Below, piece by piece: positions 1 through 5,749 of a stretch of 7,785 nucleotides of DNA. The DNA lies in contig CAZWUK010000093.1 in the NCBI GenBank assembly GCA_964636685.1, positions 1 to 7,785 on the forward strand, in the 5' to 3' direction. A program made the translations under genes and the position numbers. Under the pieces are notes generated by a model. It had not been told where the DNA came from and searched no databases. It saw nothing but the letters and a program-made list of their open reading frames with translations. Source of the stretch: CAZWUK01 sp964636685. GTDB taxonomy: Bacteria > Bacillota > Clostridia > Christensenellales > CAG-138. Numbering within the stretch: the first letter of the stretch is position 1; each line of letters begins with the position of its first letter.

Positions 1-1025
1 CCCAGCCGGTCGCAGTGATAATACCAGCGCAGCGGCTCCACCTTGATATGCTTGCGCAGCATGTTGAAGCCCATATCCTTCATGGTTTGAATGTCATAGA
101 TCATCGCCTCGTCAGAAGGCGCCGTATACAAGCCGTCCGGCCAGTAGCCCTGGTCGAGAACGCCCGTCTCAAAATAGGGCGCTTCGTTCAAAAACAGCCG
201 CCGCACACCGTTTTCATCGAATGCGACGGAAAATTTGCGCATGGCAAAGTAGCTCTCCACCCGGTCGTCGCCCACCGTGACGGTCAGGTCGTAAAGCTTC
301 GGATGCTCCGGCGACCAATGCTCCACATGCCGCAGTGGAATCCGCACGGCGCTGTTGGAAACACAGCGAACCTCCATGCCCTCCGTCTCGACGCAGCATG
401 GCGCGTCCCCGTCCGTCTCGGCCGTCACTTCCACGGCGTCGTCGTCGTATAGCGGCGTAATCTTGAGGCTTTTGATATATTGCTCTGGCACGCTCTCGAG
501 CCACACCGTCTGCCAGATGCCGCTTTGGGGCGTATACCAGATGCCGCCGCGTTCTGTCTTCTGCTTTCCGCGGCTGCCCTCGGTCGTATCGGTCGGGTCG
601 CACACGCGAAGCACCAGGCGGTTCTCCTCTTGCAGCAGCTTCGTAATATCTACCGAAAACGGCAGATATCCGCCCATGTGGAACGCCGCCGCAGCACCGT
701 TCATATACACGGCGCATTCCCGATCTACCGCGCCGAAGTGCAGCAGCACGCGATCCTTGCAAAAGCCGTCCGGCAAACAAAACGTTGTTTGATACCAGAG
801 CGTTTGCTCGGGTTGCAGCTGACGGTTTACACCGGAAAGCGGCGCTTCCGGAGAAAACGGCACAAGGATCGTTCCGTCAAAGCGGAGAGGCGCCTCCCGC
901 GTGCCGGTAATGGCATACTCCCACAAGCCGTTCAGATTGAGATAGCTGTCCCGCCGCAGCTGCGGGCGTGGATATTCTGTCAGCACATTTGTCGGATCAA
1001 GCGTTTCTCCCCATGGCGTCAGCAT
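1..1025 (-). CDS. Glycoside hydrolase family 2 enzyme (beta-galactosidase/beta-glucuronidase-like), C-terminus cut by the window edge
   Basis: The minus-strand frame is open from ATG 1025 to the left edge (341 codons seen). In order it shows a jelly-roll sugar-binding domain (about residues 20-180, with HFGAVD at 96-101 and GGIWYTPQSGIWQ from 160), an immunoglobulin-like middle domain (about 182-285), and the start of the TIM barrel (QGYWPDGLYTAPSDE, then GFNMLRKHIKVEPLRWYYHCD near the end). This is typical GH2 architecture. The two catalytic glutamates would lie beyond the edge, so activity and exact substrate cannot be judged. The family hydrolyses terminal beta-galactosides, glucuronides or mannosides. 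No signal peptide is visible, so the enzyme is probably cytoplasmic and acts on imported sugar. AGGGGGG with a 7-base spacer fixes the start. The start overlaps the stop of the upstream MFS gene in ATGCTGA (7 bases), implying translational coupling. Confidence 0.9.
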   Translation of the reverse strand, partial: MLTPWGETLDPTNVLTEYPRPQLRRDSYLNLNGLWEYAITGTREAPLRFDGTILVPFSPEAPLSGVNRQLQPEQTLWYQTTFCLPDGFCKDRVLLHFGAVDRECAVYMNGAAAAFHMGGYLPFSVDITKLLQEENRLVLRVCDPTDTTEGSRGKQKTERGGIWYTPQSGIWQTVWLESVPEQYIKSLKITPLYDDDAVEVTAETDGDAPCCVETEGMEVRCVSNSAVRIPLRHVEHWSPEHPKLYDLTVTVGDDRVESYFAMRKFSVAFDENGVRRLFLNEAPYFETGVLDQGYWPDGLYTAPSDEAMIYDIQTMKDMGFNMLRKHIKVEPLRWYYHCDRL

Positions 1026-2296
1026 TTCTTTTCCCCCCTGCGCAGGGCGAGCACGGGCAGAATCACAAGGAGCAGCACGAGCGCGGCGGCAAGGAAGATG
1101 CCGGGCGTTGGCACATCCTTTACCGTGCCAAGCTCCACATAGGTCTGTCCGCCGCCCTTGATGACCGCCGAGCCGATCGATGGCCCGATCAGCATGGGAA
1201 GCATCACGGCAAAAATCATGCGAATGCCCTGAAAATGCCCTACCTTATCCGCGGGCGTATAATCGCGCACCGTACCCGACAACGCCGCCGTCACCAGCAT
1301 ATAGCCGGACATCATGATGCTCCCGGCGATGGTGACAAACACAAAATCGCGTGCAAAGTACATCAGCACCAGTCCCAAAAGCATTACGATCCCCGCGGGA
1401 AGGACAAAACGCAGCTTGCCGAATTTGTCGATCAAGCCGCCGCACAGCACAGATGCCGCCGACGCGACGATCAGCACGATCCCGAGCACAACGGCATAGG
1501 CGTCCATGGCAAGATAGGTTTGCAGATAGATGATTAAATATGGGAAAAAGACCTGTACGGCAATGGAAAACAGCAGCATGGCAGACAGCGCAAGATACAG
1601 CATGCCGTTTTCTTTCACAACGGACGGACGAAAGCCGTAAACGATGCTCCGAAAGCCGCCGCCGCTCTTTTTTTCAACGGCAGCTTCTTTGAAAAGAAAC
1701 GCCGACACAATGCCGGTGAGCGTCACCAGTCCGCCGAAAATGAGATAGAATTCCCGCCACTGCCCGTTTTGCGTCATGCCGTCAAACGCGCCGAAAATAA
1801 TGAGCATCGATAAAAGCGGCAAAACCGCAAGCACCGACTCCGCTCTTCCGCGGTTGTGCTCGTTCGTCACGTCTGTAACATAGGCATTGAACGCGGCGTC
1901 GTTTGCGGTGGAGCCGAAAAACGTCATCACGCAGTCCATGACGATCACCATCATCGCGGCCGCCTGCACAGCGTTCGCCGCCGGGAACCAATGGGCGGCG
2001 TTTTCCACGCTGATAAAACCAAATGCCAAGGTGGAAAGTCCCCAAAGGATATAGCCGCCGACGATCAGCGGCTTGCGTTTGCCGATCCGATCCGACAGCG
2101 CGCCCATCAGGAGCGTCGTCACCGTCGCCGTCACCGCCGACGCCGCGACCATCGCGGCAATCGCGCCGGTATCTGCAGAGATGGTATCATATAGGAATAC
2201 ATTGAAATACATGTTCTCAATGGTCCACGCGAACTGTCCGACCAGTCCCGCAAGGATCAGCGACGCCCAGGTTCTTCCCCGCAGCTTTTCCATCAT
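1019..2296 (-). CDS. Major facilitator superfamily transporter, probably a sugar/glycoside porter
   Basis: This 425-residue protein has about 12 hydrophobic segments, the usual MFS length. The loop after TM2 carries the MFS motif A, GALSDRIGKRK at residues 65-75, and the second half repeats it in weaker form (GGLIDKFGKLR, 286-296), as expected from the two-fold MFS fold. A hydrophilic stretch around 203-230 (KEAAVEKKSGGG onward) is the central cytoplasmic loop. The substrate is inferred from the neighbour: the GH2 glycosidase begins inside its stop codon, so glycoside import before hydrolysis is the simplest reading. Tandem ATGs open the gene (2296 and 2293). AGGAG lies only 3 bases before the first and 6 before the second, so the second may be the true start. 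The gene follows the CDF gene by 28 bases with no terminator between. Substrate and subfamily remain unknown. Confidence 0.85.
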   Translation of the reverse strand: MMEKLRGRTWASLILAGLVGQFAWTIENMYFNVFLYDTISADTGAIAAMVAASAVTATVTTLLMGALSDRIGKRKPLIVGGYILWGLSTLAFGFISVENAAHWFPAANAVQAAAMMVIVMDCVMTFFGSTANDAAFNAYVTDVTNEHNRGRAESVLAVLPLLSMLIIFGAFDGMTQNGQWREFYLIFGGLVTLTGIVSAFLFKEAAVEKKSGGGFRSIVYGFRPSVVKENGMLYLALSAMLLFSIAVQVFFPYLIIYLQTYLAMDAYAVVLGIVLIVASAASVLCGGLIDKFGKLRFVLPAGIVMLLGLVLMYFARDFVFVTIAGSIMMSGYMLVTAALSGTVRDYTPADKVGHFQGIRMIFAVMLPMLIGPSIGSAVIKGGGQTYVELGTVKDVPTPGIFLAAALVLLLVILPVLALRRGEKKC

Positions 2297-2324
2297 ATGC
2301 TCCTTTTTTCCGGTCTAAAATAGC

Positions 2325-3491
2325 TCAGGTATATGCTTTGTCGATCTCTACCACCGCAAAAAAATTCTCCTCCAGCCCGGCGATGCTGTCCTTGATGGAT
2401 CTTGTCACTTCTTCGTCGGTCATGCGAAAGCCGTACGGCACTACCACGTCGAAGATCAGGTTGGTATGCGTCGGGCCTTTTACGATGCGAAAGTCATGGA
2501 TCGTCAGCATAGGATCCAGCCGTTCCACAATCTCCTTGACCATGTGGCGATAATGCGCGGTCGCCTCGTCCCGCGTCATGACCGGATCCATATGAATAAC
2601 CGTGTGGCACCCGAGCGTCTCGCGCAGCTCCCGCTCGATATTATCGATGGTATCGTGCAATTCCAGTATGTTTCCCTCCGCGTCCACCTCTGCGTGGAGA
2701 GACACCATCACCCGTCCCGGCCCATAATCATGCACGAGCAGGTCGTGCACGCCGATAATCTCCGGATGGCTCTTTACAATCGCGTCGATTTGGTCTACAA
2801 ACTCCTTTTGCGGCGTCTGTCCTAAGAGCGGACTGATCGTATCCCGCGCCGCGTTGACGCCGGCACACAGGATAAACAGCGCCACCAGCACGCCGGCATA
2901 ACCGTCCACCGCAAGCCCTGTCCATTTTCCGATCAGCATGGAAAGCAGCACCACGCTTGTGGTAATGGTATCGCTGAGGCTGTCGGTCGCGGTTGCCTTC
3001 ATCGCCGCCGAATCGATCTTTTTTGAAATGGCGCGATTGTACAGCGCCATGTAGCATTTGACAAGGATCGACGCTACCAGAATACCGGCTGCGAGCCATG
3101 AAAACTCGACCGGTTCCGGCGTGAAAATTTTGTTGACGGAGGTAATCAGCAGCTGAAAGCCCATGACGACGATCGCCATGGAAACAATCAGTCCGGCGAC
3201 ATACTCCACCCGTCCGTGTCCAAAGGGGTGCTCCAGATCCGCCTTAAGACCCGCGATCCGAAACCCGATCAAGGTAATCACGGAGGATCCGGCGTCCGAC
3301 AGATTGTTGAATGCGTCTGCCGTGATGGCAATGGAAGCCGTCATCGTGCCGGCGATCAGCTTGCCCAAAAACAGCAGGAGATTCCAGCCGATTCCGACCG
3401 CGCCGCACAGAATGCCGTAGGCCGTGCGCACAGCGGGAGATTTTACATTGTCCCGATCATGGATGAACCATTTTGCAAGCAAAGAGATCAT
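2325..3491 (-). CDS. Cation diffusion facilitator, probable Mn2+ efflux transporter (MntE-like)
   Basis: A 388-residue inner-membrane divalent-metal/proton antiporter of the CDF family, with six transmembrane segments in the first 215 residues and a cytoplasmic ferredoxin-like domain after. Site A in TM2 is N62-x3-D66 (within DAFNNLSD) and in TM5 D170-x3-D174 (TDSLSD). This is the ND-DD pattern known from pneumococcal MntE, where zinc CDFs have HD-HD or DD-HD. Site B is D85, H88, H92 (HPFGHG). Candidate C-site ligands are H249, H266, H300 and D302 (IHMDP). About 80 further residues follow the usual CDF C-terminal domain, as in Mn-specific CDFs. Export of Mn2+ is therefore inferred. The ATG at 3491 is chosen because AAGGGG lies 7 bases upstream. 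The frame is open 67 codons further, but that extension is not CDF-like and runs across the promoter. Confidence 0.9.
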   Translation of the reverse strand: MISLLAKWFIHDRDNVKSPAVRTAYGILCGAVGIGWNLLLFLGKLIAGTMTASIAITADAFNNLSDAGSSVITLIGFRIAGLKADLEHPFGHGRVEYVAGLIVSMAIVVMGFQLLITSVNKIFTPEPVEFSWLAAGILVASILVKCYMALYNRAISKKIDSAAMKATATDSLSDTITTSVVLLSMLIGKWTGLAVDGYAGVLVALFILCAGVNAARDTISPLLGQTPQKEFVDQIDAIVKSHPEIIGVHDLLVHDYGPGRVMVSLHAEVDAEGNILELHDTIDNIERELRETLGCHTVIHMDPVMTRDEATAHYRHMVKEIVERLDPMLTIHDFRIVKGPTHTNLIFDVVVPYGFRMTDEEVTRSIKDSIAGLEENFFAVVEIDKAYT

Positions 3492-3498
3492 TCTTGTT

Positions 3499-3504
3499 CC
3501 CCTT
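3499..3504 (-). promoter_or_regulatory. Ribosome-binding site that sets the CDF gene start
   Basis: AAGGGG on the minus strand ends 7 bases before the ATG at 3491. It argues against the longer upstream start at 3692 in the same frame, which would overlap the glyoxalase gene. Confidence 0.7.
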
Positions 3505-3512
3505 CGTAAATT

Positions 3513-3535
3513 GTTGTCATTATACCATAAACAAC
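3513..3535 (-). promoter_or_regulatory. Extended -10 promoter of the CDF-MFS-GH2 operon with an overlapping inverted repeat
   Basis: The minus strand reads TGGTATAAT (3527-3519), a perfect extended -10 element. No good -35 is seen, which is common for this promoter class. Transcription would start near 3512, about 20 bases before the CDF ATG. The -10 sits inside an inverted repeat, GTTGT-N13-ACAAC (3535-3531 and 3517-3513), a plausible repressor operator. No yybP-ykoY Mn riboswitch could fit in this short leader. Confidence 0.55.
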
Positions 3536-3579
3536 CGCCCCGCACTAGCAGGACGGTCAGTCGCGCGCGGCATTCGGCT

Positions 3580-3600
3580 TGCAGCGCCGCGCACGCTGCA
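3580..3600. other. GC-rich hairpin in the spacer between the glyoxalase and CDF genes
   Basis: TGCAGCG and CGCTGCA form a perfect 7-bp stem around a 7-base loop, just downstream of the glyoxalase stop. No T-run follows on either strand, so it is not a standard intrinsic terminator. It could slow polymerase or protect the mRNA 3' end. Confidence 0.4.
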
Positions 3601-3612
3601 GGATGCTTCAGC

Positions 3613-3984
3613 TCACGACCGTTTCGGTACGATCTCCAGCCAATATCCGTCCGGATCCTCGATGAAATAGACGCCCATGGCAGGGTTTTCAAAGCAGATC
3701 ACGCCCATCCTGCGATGCAGCTGCTGCGCGTTTTCAAAATCGTCTGCAACAAAGGCGATGTGGCTCTCGTTGTCGCCCAATTCATACGGCTGCGGATGGT
3801 TTTTTAGCCAGGTCAGCTCCAAGGCGTAGGTACCCGCCTCGTCCGTCAGGAACGCGATCTCGTATTCACCCTGCGGGTGTTTCTTACGCCGCAAAACAGT
3901 AAGCCCCAGCGCATCTTCATAAAATTTGATGCTGCGCGCCAGATCCACAACATTGATATTGGTATGCGCCAAAGAAAATTTCAT
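3613..3984 (-). CDS. Glyoxalase I-like (lactoylglutathione lyase-type, VOC superfamily) metalloenzyme
   Basis: A 123-residue single-module VOC protein, close in length to bacterial GloA. The four expected metal ligands are all in place: H7 (LAHTNI), E56 (ALELTW), H75 (NESHIAF) and E117 (YWLEIVP). The positions match E. coli GloA (H5, E56, H74, E122) closely, and the FYEDALGL and EDPDGYWLE stretches are typical of the family. The known GloA reaction isomerises the hemithioacetal of methylglyoxal and a thiol. Many Clostridia lack glutathione, so the thiol partner here is uncertain, and other VOC activities are possible. GGAGGA with a 6-base spacer precedes the ATG. The start overlaps the stop of the upstream GtrA gene by ATGA, so the two are co-transcribed and probably translationally coupled. 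Confidence 0.85.
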   Translation of the reverse strand: MKFSLAHTNINVVDLARSIKFYEDALGLTVLRRKKHPQGEYEIAFLTDEAGTYALELTWLKNHPQPYELGDNESHIAFVADDFENAQQLHRRMGVICFENPAMGVYFIEDPDGYWLEIVPKRS

Positions 3985-4475
3985 TCCGTGTCCTCCGTTT
4001 TCTCCTGCTTCCGCTCCTGCGGCGCGGTCTGCCGGTAGCGTTCATTCTCCAGTTGTCCGCGCGTACTGGTATTGATCGCGTTGCGATATACCACAAACCG
4101 GCAGAACAAAAACTCCGTGGCCATGTTAATCACCATCGTGCCGAACAGAACGATATATTCATTCCAGCCAATCGCGGTCAGCGCATCGCCCCACCAGGTT
4201 GAAACCGGCGTAAACACGCAATAATACAGCGCGATCTTGAGCATTGCAGCCGGCACGTTGTTTGCCGACTGGAACGTAAATTTACGGTTGACAGTAAAGT
4301 TATAGAGCACCGACAGCACCAGCGCGACAAGATAGCACGGCCAGTACGGTAGGTGCAAAAATTCGTGCATCAGCGTAAAAGTCACCGTTTGTACCACGCC
4401 CGCGCTGATGGAGAAAAGCAAAAATTTCAACGCCTGCATGGCGTTCTGCCTGCTTGTCAGCTTCTGTTGTTCCAT
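3981..4475 (-). CDS. GtrA family membrane protein
   Basis: A 164-residue protein with four hydrophobic segments (about 15-38, 44-62, 78-96, 105-127), the layout of the GtrA family. The family motif after TM2 is present as NFTVNRKFTF (59-68), and a related FCRFVVYR ends TM4. A charged cytoplasmic tail rich in E, K, Q and R follows. GtrA proteins are thought to help move polyprenyl-phosphate-linked sugars across the membrane for cell-surface glycosylation. No glycosyltransferase partner is in the window, so the actual role here is open. GGGAG lies 7 bases before the ATG. The gene has its own promoter directly after an intrinsic terminator and leads a two-gene unit with the glyoxalase gene. Confidence 0.85.
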   Translation of the reverse strand: MEQQKLTSRQNAMQALKFLLFSISAGVVQTVTFTLMHEFLHLPYWPCYLVALVLSVLYNFTVNRKFTFQSANNVPAAMLKIALYYCVFTPVSTWWGDALTAIGWNEYIVLFGTMVINMATEFLFCRFVVYRNAINTSTRGQLENERYRQTAPQERKQEKTEDTE

Positions 4476-4504
4476 ATTCTATCTCCCACCCTTCCTGTGA
4501 CATG

Positions 4505-4533
4505 ATTTTACTACGATCTGGAAAAAGATGCAA
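4505..4533 (-). promoter_or_regulatory. Probable sigma-A promoter of the gtrA-glyoxalase unit
   Basis: On the minus strand TTGCAT (4533-4528), a 17-base spacer and TAAAAT (4510-4505) precede the GtrA gene. Transcription would begin near 4498, giving a leader of about 23 bases. The -35 touches the T-run of the upstream terminator, which insulates the unit. Confidence 0.5.
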
Positions 4534-4568
4534 AAAAATAGACCATCAACCGGCTTTGTTGATGGTCT
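4532..4568 (-). terminator. Intrinsic (Rho-independent) terminator
   Basis: An 11-bp perfect stem (AGACCATCAAC paired with GTTGATGGTCT, 4540-4550 and 4558-4568) encloses a 7-base loop. On the minus strand it is followed by TATTTTTTT. On the plus strand no T-run follows, so the terminator works on the minus strand. It lies about 30 bases after the last stop of the degraded coding segment at 4600-4941 and just before the gtrA promoter. Confidence 0.85.
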
Positions 4569-4599
4569 GGCCTCGGCCGGTATGCGCGCCGTTCTTTTT

Positions 4600-4941
4600 T
4601 CAAGGCTCTGCGGCGGCGGCACACGTTCTGAATCCGAGCTTCTGGGGGGCAGAGGAATCGTCTTCAAAAACGCAATTGATGCCGCCGCGCACCGCGGCGA
4701 TTTGGCGCTCCGTCACATGTTTTGCGGCGTCGTCCGCTTTGATCGACCGGAAACTGTCTCAAACGTCAGCCTTGCTGTAAGGGAGAACAAAAACACGTTC
4801 TCCTGTGAGCTTGCGTAACTGTCCGGTCGCCTGCGGTACAACACCAACGGCTTCGCCATGACCGTGTGCTTCGGTCAGACGATATTTGACGGTAACTGTC
4901 GCTTTGCCACAGATTATAAAGTGAGGATCACGGCAGGAATA
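4600..4941 (-). pseudogene. Degraded coding-like segment of unknown family with an in-frame TGA
   Basis: I do not recognise the family. One minus-strand frame reads as plausible protein for about 60 codons (for example KYRLTEAHGHGEAVGVVPQ, then LRKLTGERVFVLPYSKADV) up to TGA at 4761-4759. The same frame then continues as plausible protein (SFRSIKADDAAKHVTERQI, AAVRGGINCVFEDDSSAP) to TGA at 4602-4600. Third codon positions look non-random throughout. No ATG, GTG or TTG with a proper ribosome-binding site opens the frame. An AGGAGGAG run (4968-4961) lies upstream, but a TGA at 4944-4942 blocks this frame, and a short TTG-started frame there ends after 11 codons. The picture fits a gene broken at its 5' end and by a nonsense change, still followed by its terminator. 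The plus strand also has open frames here, so the coding strand is inferred from the terminator and codon pattern. Confidence 0.4.
4782..4803. repeat. Short inverted repeat inside the degraded segment
   Basis: GGAGAAC and GTTCTCC form a perfect 7-bp stem around an 8-base loop (AAAAACAC on the plus strand). No proper T-run follows. It may be chance, or RNA structure within the unknown element. Confidence 0.35.
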
Positions 4942-4987
4942 TCAAACAACCGTGCCGATTCTCCTCCTGGAGGGACAGAGCCTTCAC

Positions 4988-4993
4988 ATTATA
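4988..4993 (-). promoter_or_regulatory. Perfect -10 box upstream of the degraded segment
   Basis: TATAAT on the minus strand (4993-4988), about 20 bases upstream of an AGGAGGAG run. A matching -35 is poor: the nearest TTGCAT is 20 bases away. If used, it would transcribe the degraded segment from about 4981 to the terminator at 4532. Confidence 0.3.
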
Positions 4994-5011
4994 CAAAAGA
5001 TTTTAGCAGGG

Positions 5012-5416
5012 TCATGCAACAGGATGATTCTGCATGCAGTATCGGAAATGAATGCTGAAATGAACGGCCGGAAGGCTTCGGTTAGGCATTTGCGTTGCAT
5101 TGCTCAAGGTGCCTCGCAACCGTGTATAAAAACTCTTTGTTGCCCGGCGGGTATTTTCCGCGGTTGTAGAACATCTCATCCAGGCGTTTCTGGTTCCAAA
5201 ATCCCAGATGGCCTTGATCTCCTCCCGCACGTTGCGCTCAATCCGCGCCGGCTTGGTATCGCAGAATTCTGCGACCTTTGGGTACAGCACGCGCGTTGTG
5301 CTTGTGACCTGCGGGCTCTGCATGATGAGCTCCAAGGCACACGCCAACTGCGCGTAACCCAGTCTTCCGGTGGGCGCGCCGAGATTGAGCAGTTCCTTCT
5401 CAATGTTGCGTTTCAC
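5012..5416 (-). CDS. Stand-alone Spo0A C-terminal-domain DNA-binding protein, apparently frameshifted
   Basis: From GTG 5416 the first 73 residues match the effector domain of the sporulation regulator Spo0A. LLNLGAPTGRLGYAQL aligns with the LHEIGVPAHIKGY region, and TRVLYPKVAEFCDTKPARIERNVREEIKAIW with the VLYPxIA...TxxRVERAIRHAIExAW recognition region. There is no receiver domain, so it would bind DNA without phosphorelay control. As written the frame runs to 5012 (134 residues), but after WDF at 5198 it stops resembling Spo0A. Moving one base back gives WNQKRLDEMFYNRGKYP, then PGNKEFLYTVARHLEQ, ending at TAA 5084-5082. That matches the last Spo0A helices (KPTNSEFIAMVADKL-like). A single T deletion at 5198-5201 is therefore likely, real or from sequencing; the repaired product has 111 residues. 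GGAGG 7 bases before the GTG sets the start. Confidence 0.75.
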   Translation of the reverse strand: MKRNIEKELLNLGAPTGRLGYAQLACALELIMQSPQVTSTTRVLYPKVAEFCDTKPARIERNVREEIKAIWDFGTRNAWMRCSTTAENTRRATKSFYTRLRGTLSNATQMPNRSLPAVHFSIHFRYCMQNHPVA

Positions 5417-5423
5417 GATGGTT

Positions 5424-5428
5424 CCTCC
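5424..5428 (-). promoter_or_regulatory. Ribosome-binding site that sets the GTG start of the Spo0A-like gene
   Basis: GGAGG on the minus strand with a 7-base spacer to GTG 5416. The in-frame ATGs at 5431 and 5470 would place this site inside the coding region or leave the start without one, so GTG is preferred. Confidence 0.7.
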
Positions 5429-5453
5429 CATATTATTTTCTGCGCCGCGATGC

Positions 5454-5460
5454 TGCGACA
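5454..5460 (-). promoter_or_regulatory. Spo0A-box-like site, proximal
   Basis: The minus strand reads TGTCGCA, one mismatch from the Spo0A box TGTCGAA, within TTTTTGTCGCAG. It lies at or just after the predicted transcription start of the Spo0A-like gene, where binding would repress. One-mismatch matches are common by chance. Confidence 0.3.
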
Positions 5461-5466
5461 AAAAGT

Positions 5467-5495
5467 ACAATATCCCGAATATAGACAGTTTTCAA
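5467..5495 (-). promoter_or_regulatory. Probable sigma-A promoter of the Spo0A-like gene
   Basis: TTGAAA (5495-5490), a 17-base spacer and TATTGT (5472-5467) on the minus strand. Transcription would begin near 5460, about 44 bases before the GTG start. Box-like sites lie on both sides. Confidence 0.45.
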
Positions 5496-5519
5496 GCGTT
5501 TTTTAGGAGTTCGAGATTT

Positions 5520-5526
5520 TCCGACA
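5520..5526 (-). promoter_or_regulatory. Spo0A-box-like site, distal
   Basis: The minus strand reads TGTCGGA, one mismatch from TGTCGAA, within ATTTGTCGGAAAATC, which also keeps the flanking T and A runs usual for such boxes. It lies about 25 bases upstream of the predicted -35 of the Spo0A-like gene. It is also within the shared divergent region before the alcohol dehydrogenase gene. Confidence 0.35.
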
Positions 5527-5553
5527 AATTTATCAACATTTGTGTTTCTGTAA

Positions 5554-5582
5554 TTGTTACTACGTAATTTTCATATTATAAA
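5554..5582 (+). promoter_or_regulatory. Possible distal promoter for the alcohol dehydrogenase operon
   Basis: TTGTTA (5554-5559), a 17-base spacer and TATAAA (5577-5582). If used, it would give a leader of over 200 bases before the ATG at 5805. The surrounding AT-rich DNA makes chance matches likely. Confidence 0.3.
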
Positions 5583-5719
5583 CTGTAATTTTTCTTCTTT
5601 GTTATGTAACTTTTCATTTCATTTCTATTGTTGTAGCTGCGGCAAACACGGCGTCCAGCCGTACGCACAGGCGGTTTCGTGTGAAATCTGTCGTCTTTTT
5701 TACGATCTGACCCGGATTC

Positions 5720-5749
5720 TTGCATGCGGCTCAAATAAAATGCTACAAT
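5720..5749 (+). promoter_or_regulatory. Probable proximal promoter of the alcohol dehydrogenase operon
   Basis: TTGCAT (5720-5725), an 18-base spacer and TACAAT (5744-5749). TG one base before the -10 (TGCTACAAT) makes it an extended -10. The start would be near 5756, about 49 bases before the ATG. AGGGAGG (5791-5797) lies 7 bases before the ATG. Confidence 0.5.

Noticed and set aside
480..1142. Long plus-strand open frame antisense to the GH2 gene
   Set aside because: The opposite strand has clear GH2 domain motifs; the plus frame has arginine-rich shadow composition and no homology signals.
3492..3612. Manganese riboswitch (yybP-ykoY type) before the CDF gene
   Set aside because: The leader from the predicted start is only about 20 bases and no such conserved loops are seen.
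3492..3692. A 67-codon extension of the CDF reading frame to ATG 3692
   Set aside because: It overlaps the glyoxalase gene and the CDF promoter, has no ribosome-binding site, and is not CDF-like; ATG 3491 has a good site.
4759..4761. In-frame TGA as selenocysteine
   Set aside because: No redox-type motif around it and no convincing SECIS-like hairpin right after; a nonsense change in a decayed gene is simpler.
4454..4818. Two overlapping plus-strand open frames
   Set aside because: They run antisense to the gtrA 5' region, terminator and degraded segment, lack good ribosome-binding sites, and match no family I know. They may reflect the codon structure of the opposite strand.
5195..5203. 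Programmed -1 frameshift in the Spo0A-like gene
   Set aside because: The site has only TTTT and no classic X XXY YYZ heptamer or clear downstream structure; a one-base deletion or sequence error is more likely.
5417..5470. Upstream ATG starts for the Spo0A-like gene (5431 and 5470)
   Set aside because: The only strong ribosome-binding site, GGAGG 5428-5424, serves GTG 5416, and the predicted transcription start is near 5460.
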